Assembly (NCBI GenBank): GCA_030686995.1
Contig: CM060698.1
Span: 142,805,106-142,869,105 of the forward strand
Source: Artemisia argyi
Lineage: Eukaryota > Streptophyta > Magnoliopsida > Asterales > Asteraceae
Direction: 5' to 3'
Length of the DNA: 64,000 nt
How positions within the stretch are numbered: position 1 is the stretch's first letter; each line of letters starts with the position of its first letter. The notes beneath the pieces are model-generated. The model ran no database searches, was not told the DNA's origin, and was given only the letters and a program-made list of their open reading frames with translations. A program made the translations under genes and the position numbers. This document shows, piece after piece, positions 60,966-64,000 of the stretch.

Positions 60966-63900
60966 AGTGGGGAAGTTCCATTTTCCGGCAGATTTTGTGA
61001 TTGTTGACTTTGATGCCGATTCTAGGGTCCCTCTCATTCTTGGGCGGGGATTGTGTTGGAACGGAAGCCATAACCTTCAACCTAAATCAAACTTCGAGAT
61101 ACTCCTCCAATTATGACTGTGAATCGGTGAAACAAATTGATGTCATCGATGTTGCTGCTGAGGAGTATGCTCAAGAGATTTTAGGTTACATTGATGATTC
61201 TTCGAGTGAAAACCTCACTCAGTCTTCTCACCCCATCATTGCCAATTCTTCTCCTTCCCTCACTCCGTTTGAGGGAAGTAACTTCATCTTAGAAGAAATG
61301 GAGGCGTTTCTCAAAAGTGACTCGATTCCTGATGGAGTCGATAACCAAGAGATCGACCTCGAGAGGGATATTCTCGTACTTGAAAAATTGTTAAACGAAG
61401 ATCCCTCTCCTCTTCCTGTTCTACCACAACAACTTCATAAGGAGGAAGTCAAAAATGTTGAGAAAACTGATGACTTCCCTGAGGTTGAACTTAAGGACTT
61501 GCCGCCTCATCTTGAATATGCATTTCTGGAGGGTGATGATAAATTACCCGTCATAATTGCCAAAGACTTAAGTGATGAGGAAAAGGCTGCTCTTATAAAG
61601 GTTTTGAAGTCTCATAAACAAGCAATTGCTTGGCGTCTCTCCGACATCAAGGGCATTGACCCTGAATTTTTTACACACAAGATTTTAATGGAGGACGACT
61701 TCAAACCTGTAGTCCAACAACAAAGAAGGGTGAATCCAAAAATTCACGAGGTTATCAAACAAGAGGTTTTAAAACTTCTTGATGTCGGACTGATTTACCC
61801 TATCTCGGACAGTCCTTGGGTCAGCCCAATTCATTGTGTTCCAAAAAAGGGTGGCATTACTGTTGTCACAAATGAGGAAAATGATTTAATTCCAACTCGT
61901 TTGGTTATGGGATGGCGTGTCTGCATTGATTATCGAAAGTTAAATGACGCCACCCGTAAGGATCATTTTCCTCTGCCCTTTATGGATCAGATGCTCGAGA
62001 GATTAGCGGGGAATGAGTACTATTGCTTCCTCGATGGTTTCTCGGGTTACTTTCAGATTCCCATTGATCCGCAAGATCAGGAAAAGACCACGTTCACGTG
62101 CCCCTACGGAACTTTTGCTTATAAACGTATGCCATTTGGCTTATGTAATGCTCCAGGCACGTTTCAAAGATGTATGATGTCCATATTTTCCGACATGATC
62201 GGGAAAACTATGAAGGTCTTCATGGACGATTTTTCGGTCATTGGGGATTCGTTCCAATCATGCATCTCCCATTTAGACAACATGCTAAAACATTGTGAAG
62301 ACACAAAGTTATGTCTAAATTGGGAGAAGAGTCACTTTATGGTCAAAGAGGGCATTGTCCTCGGCCATAAAATTTCAAAGAACGGGATTGAGGTTGACAA
62401 AGCCAAAGTGGATGTCATTGCAAAATTACCTCATCCCACAACCGTGAAAGGTGTTAGGAGCTTTTTGGGTCACGCCGGTTTCTATCGTAGGTTTATTCAA
62501 GATTTTTCTAAAATCGCCCGGCCTATGACCCATCTCCTCGAAAAGGATGCTCCTTTTATCTTCTCCCCAGAGTGCATCGAAGCTTTTGAAACACTTAAGA
62601 AAAAGCTTACCGAGGCACCGATTCTTGTTGCCCCCGATTGGGACTTGCCCTTCGAGCTCATGTGTGATGCTAGTGATTATGCTATAGGGGCAGTCTTGGG
62701 GCAACGCAAAACAAAACATTTTCAGCCTATACACTATGCCAGCAAAACTATGACCGAGGCTCAAAGCCATTACACCACCACCGAAAAAGAATTATTAGCT
62801 GTGGTGTATGCTTTTGAAAAATTCCGGCCATACTTAATACTGACCAAAAGCATAGTGTATACGGATCACTCGGCTTTGAAGTACCTTTTTGCAAAACAAG
62901 ATGCAAAGCCGAGACTTCTTCGTTGGGTTCTCCTCCTACAGGAATTTGATATCATTATTCATGATAAAAAAGGAGCTGAGAACCTAGCTGCTGATCATCT
63001 CTCCCGATTGGAAAACCCACACCAAGATGTCTTCGAGAGGAAAGAAATTAATGAAATATTCCCTCTCGAGACACTCAATGCGGTTACCTTTCGTGGTGAT
63101 TCCATTACCCCGTGGTTTTCCGACTTCGCAAACTACCTTGCGGGTAACTTTGTGGTGAAAGGGATGTCGTTCCAACAAAAAAATAAATTCTTCAAAGATG
63201 TAAAACATTACTTCTGGGACGACCCCTACCTCTTCAAAATCTGTGCGGATCAAGTCATCTGGCGGTGTGTTTATGGCCAAGAAGCCTCTGAAATTCTTAA
63301 GGCTTGCCATGCTGGTCCCACGGGGGGCCACCACAATCCAAACTACACCGCCAAAAAGGTGTTTGACTCCGGTTTCTTTTGGCCCACGATTTACAAGGAT
63401 GCCCAGGAATTAGTCAAATCCTGTGACGCTTGTCAACGTCACGGGAATATTTCACAAAAGAATGAAATGCCTCAGAATGCAATTCAAGTTTGTGAAATTT
63501 TTGACGTTTGGGGCATCAATTTTATGGGGCCATTTCCTTCTTCTCATGGCAACAAATACATACTCGTGGCTGTTGACTACTTGTCAAAATGGGTTGAAGC
63601 GAAAGCTTTACCGACTAATGATGCCCGAGTTGTTGTCAAATTCTTGAAAGCTCTTTCCGCTCGATTTGGAACTCCACGTGCTATTATCAGTGATCGTGGT
63701 ACGCACTTCTGTAATGACAAATTTGATAAAGTCATGCAAAAGTACGGTGTAACTCATCGTCTTTCTACTGCGTACCACCCTCAAACAAGTGGACAAGTAG
63801 AAGTTTCCAATCGAGGAATTAAGAGAATATTGGAAAGAACTGTAGGTGAAAATCGTGCATCGTGGTCGGACAAATTAGATGATGCACTTTGGGCTTTCCG

Positions 63901-64000
63901 TACGGCTTACAAAACACCCATTGGGTGTACGCCTTATAAACTTGTGTAAGGGAAAGCGTGCCATCTTCCGATCGAGCTTGAGCATAAAGCCTATTGGGCT
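60898..64000 (+). pseudogene. Athila pol: protease end, RT, RNase H, integrase
   Basis: 60898-61050 reads the end of protease ([28 protein letters not shown]) in one frame. A second frame (to 63949) resumes at [20 protein letters not shown] after a small deletion. RT motifs: [70 protein letters not shown] and the catalytic block [12 protein letters not shown]. RNase H has [14 protein letters not shown] and [19 protein letters not shown]. Integrase has the zinc region ([13 protein letters not shown]...CDACQRHG) and the catalytic D, D, E ([37 protein letters not shown]). TAA at 63947-63949 interrupts integrase, and the same frame reads on as GKACHLPIELEHKAYWA to the edge. Confidence 0.92.

Larger units (their letters stand above)
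54567..64000 (+). mobile_element. Athila-type Ty3/gypsy element, continues past the window
   Basis: 5' LTR 54567-58260, tRNA-Asp primer site, gag-protease to about 60965, then a pol frame with protease end, RT, RNase H and integrase that runs off the window at 64000. It inserted into the RT of the Tat fragment. Two deletions with frame changes (gag near 59245, protease near 61055), a further frame shift near 60880 and a stop in integrase at 63947-63949 make it non-functional. The 3' LTR lies outside the window. Confidence 0.92.

Overview
This window reads as nuclear DNA of a flowering plant, and a eudicot is most likely. The evidence is a plant-type HMGA gene, a leaf-rust-10-like receptor kinase with a plant-only ectodomain, a MORF-type organellar RNA-editing factor, plant retrotransposon lineages (Tekay, Athila, Tat and copia LTR elements and an L1 LINE) and many short inverted-repeat elements. 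The species cannot be fixed from the sequence; a large TE-rich asterid such as a composite would fit, but that is inference. No bacterial, organellar, rRNA or CRISPR feature was seen.

Layout. Positions 1-4120 hold three broken, abutting retroelements: a Tekay-like LTR, an Athila-like LTR fragment, and the 3' end of a copia element. Positions 5284-6866 hold an HMGA gene (linker-histone domain plus four AT-hooks) whose single intron is built of degenerate repeats. A 174-bp Mutator-like MITE lies at 7912-8085. A 9475-bp Tekay-type element (8188-17662, minus strand) follows, with two 3498-bp LTRs that are almost identical, an ATCAC target duplication, and an interior reduced to an integrase C-terminus. 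It sits just beyond the 3' end of a two-exon receptor kinase gene (17809-20938, minus). Positions 20939-24522 are intergenic with MITEs and a tRNA-derived SINE head.

Positions 25.8-38.3 kb are a mosaic. Intron-containing fragments of host genes (a spinster-like transporter and 3-isopropylmalate dehydrogenase) and of a Helitron replicase lead up to a canonical Helitron 3' end (hairpin, then CTAG, then T) at 38293. A gag-protease-only LTR element lies inside this mosaic (27685-33694, minus), and part of it plus its flank is duplicated at 33690-36121. The LTR promoter of this element carries an array of TGACGCCGTCA palindromes directly upstream of its TATA box.

Positions 38.3-39.95 kb hold AT microsatellites, a roughly 1.1-kb inverted-repeat element and a GGACC-rich element. 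A decayed L1 LINE fills 39991-45765. From 46 to 51 kb lie a two-exon MOR1-like fragment and, on the minus strand downstream of a good TATA box, a cluster of six related stem-loop units that I cannot assign. Positions 51403-52011 hold a MITE nested in a MITE. Positions 52100-53156 hold three intact exons of a MORF gene with a solo LTR in one intron. The rest is a Tat RT/RNase H fragment interrupted by an Athila element (54567 to beyond the window) with a 3.7-kb LTR, a tRNA-Asp-type primer site and broken gag, protease and integrase.

Only HMGA and the receptor kinase look like complete working genes. MORF may be part of one. Nearly everything else is transposable-element material or DNA captured by it.
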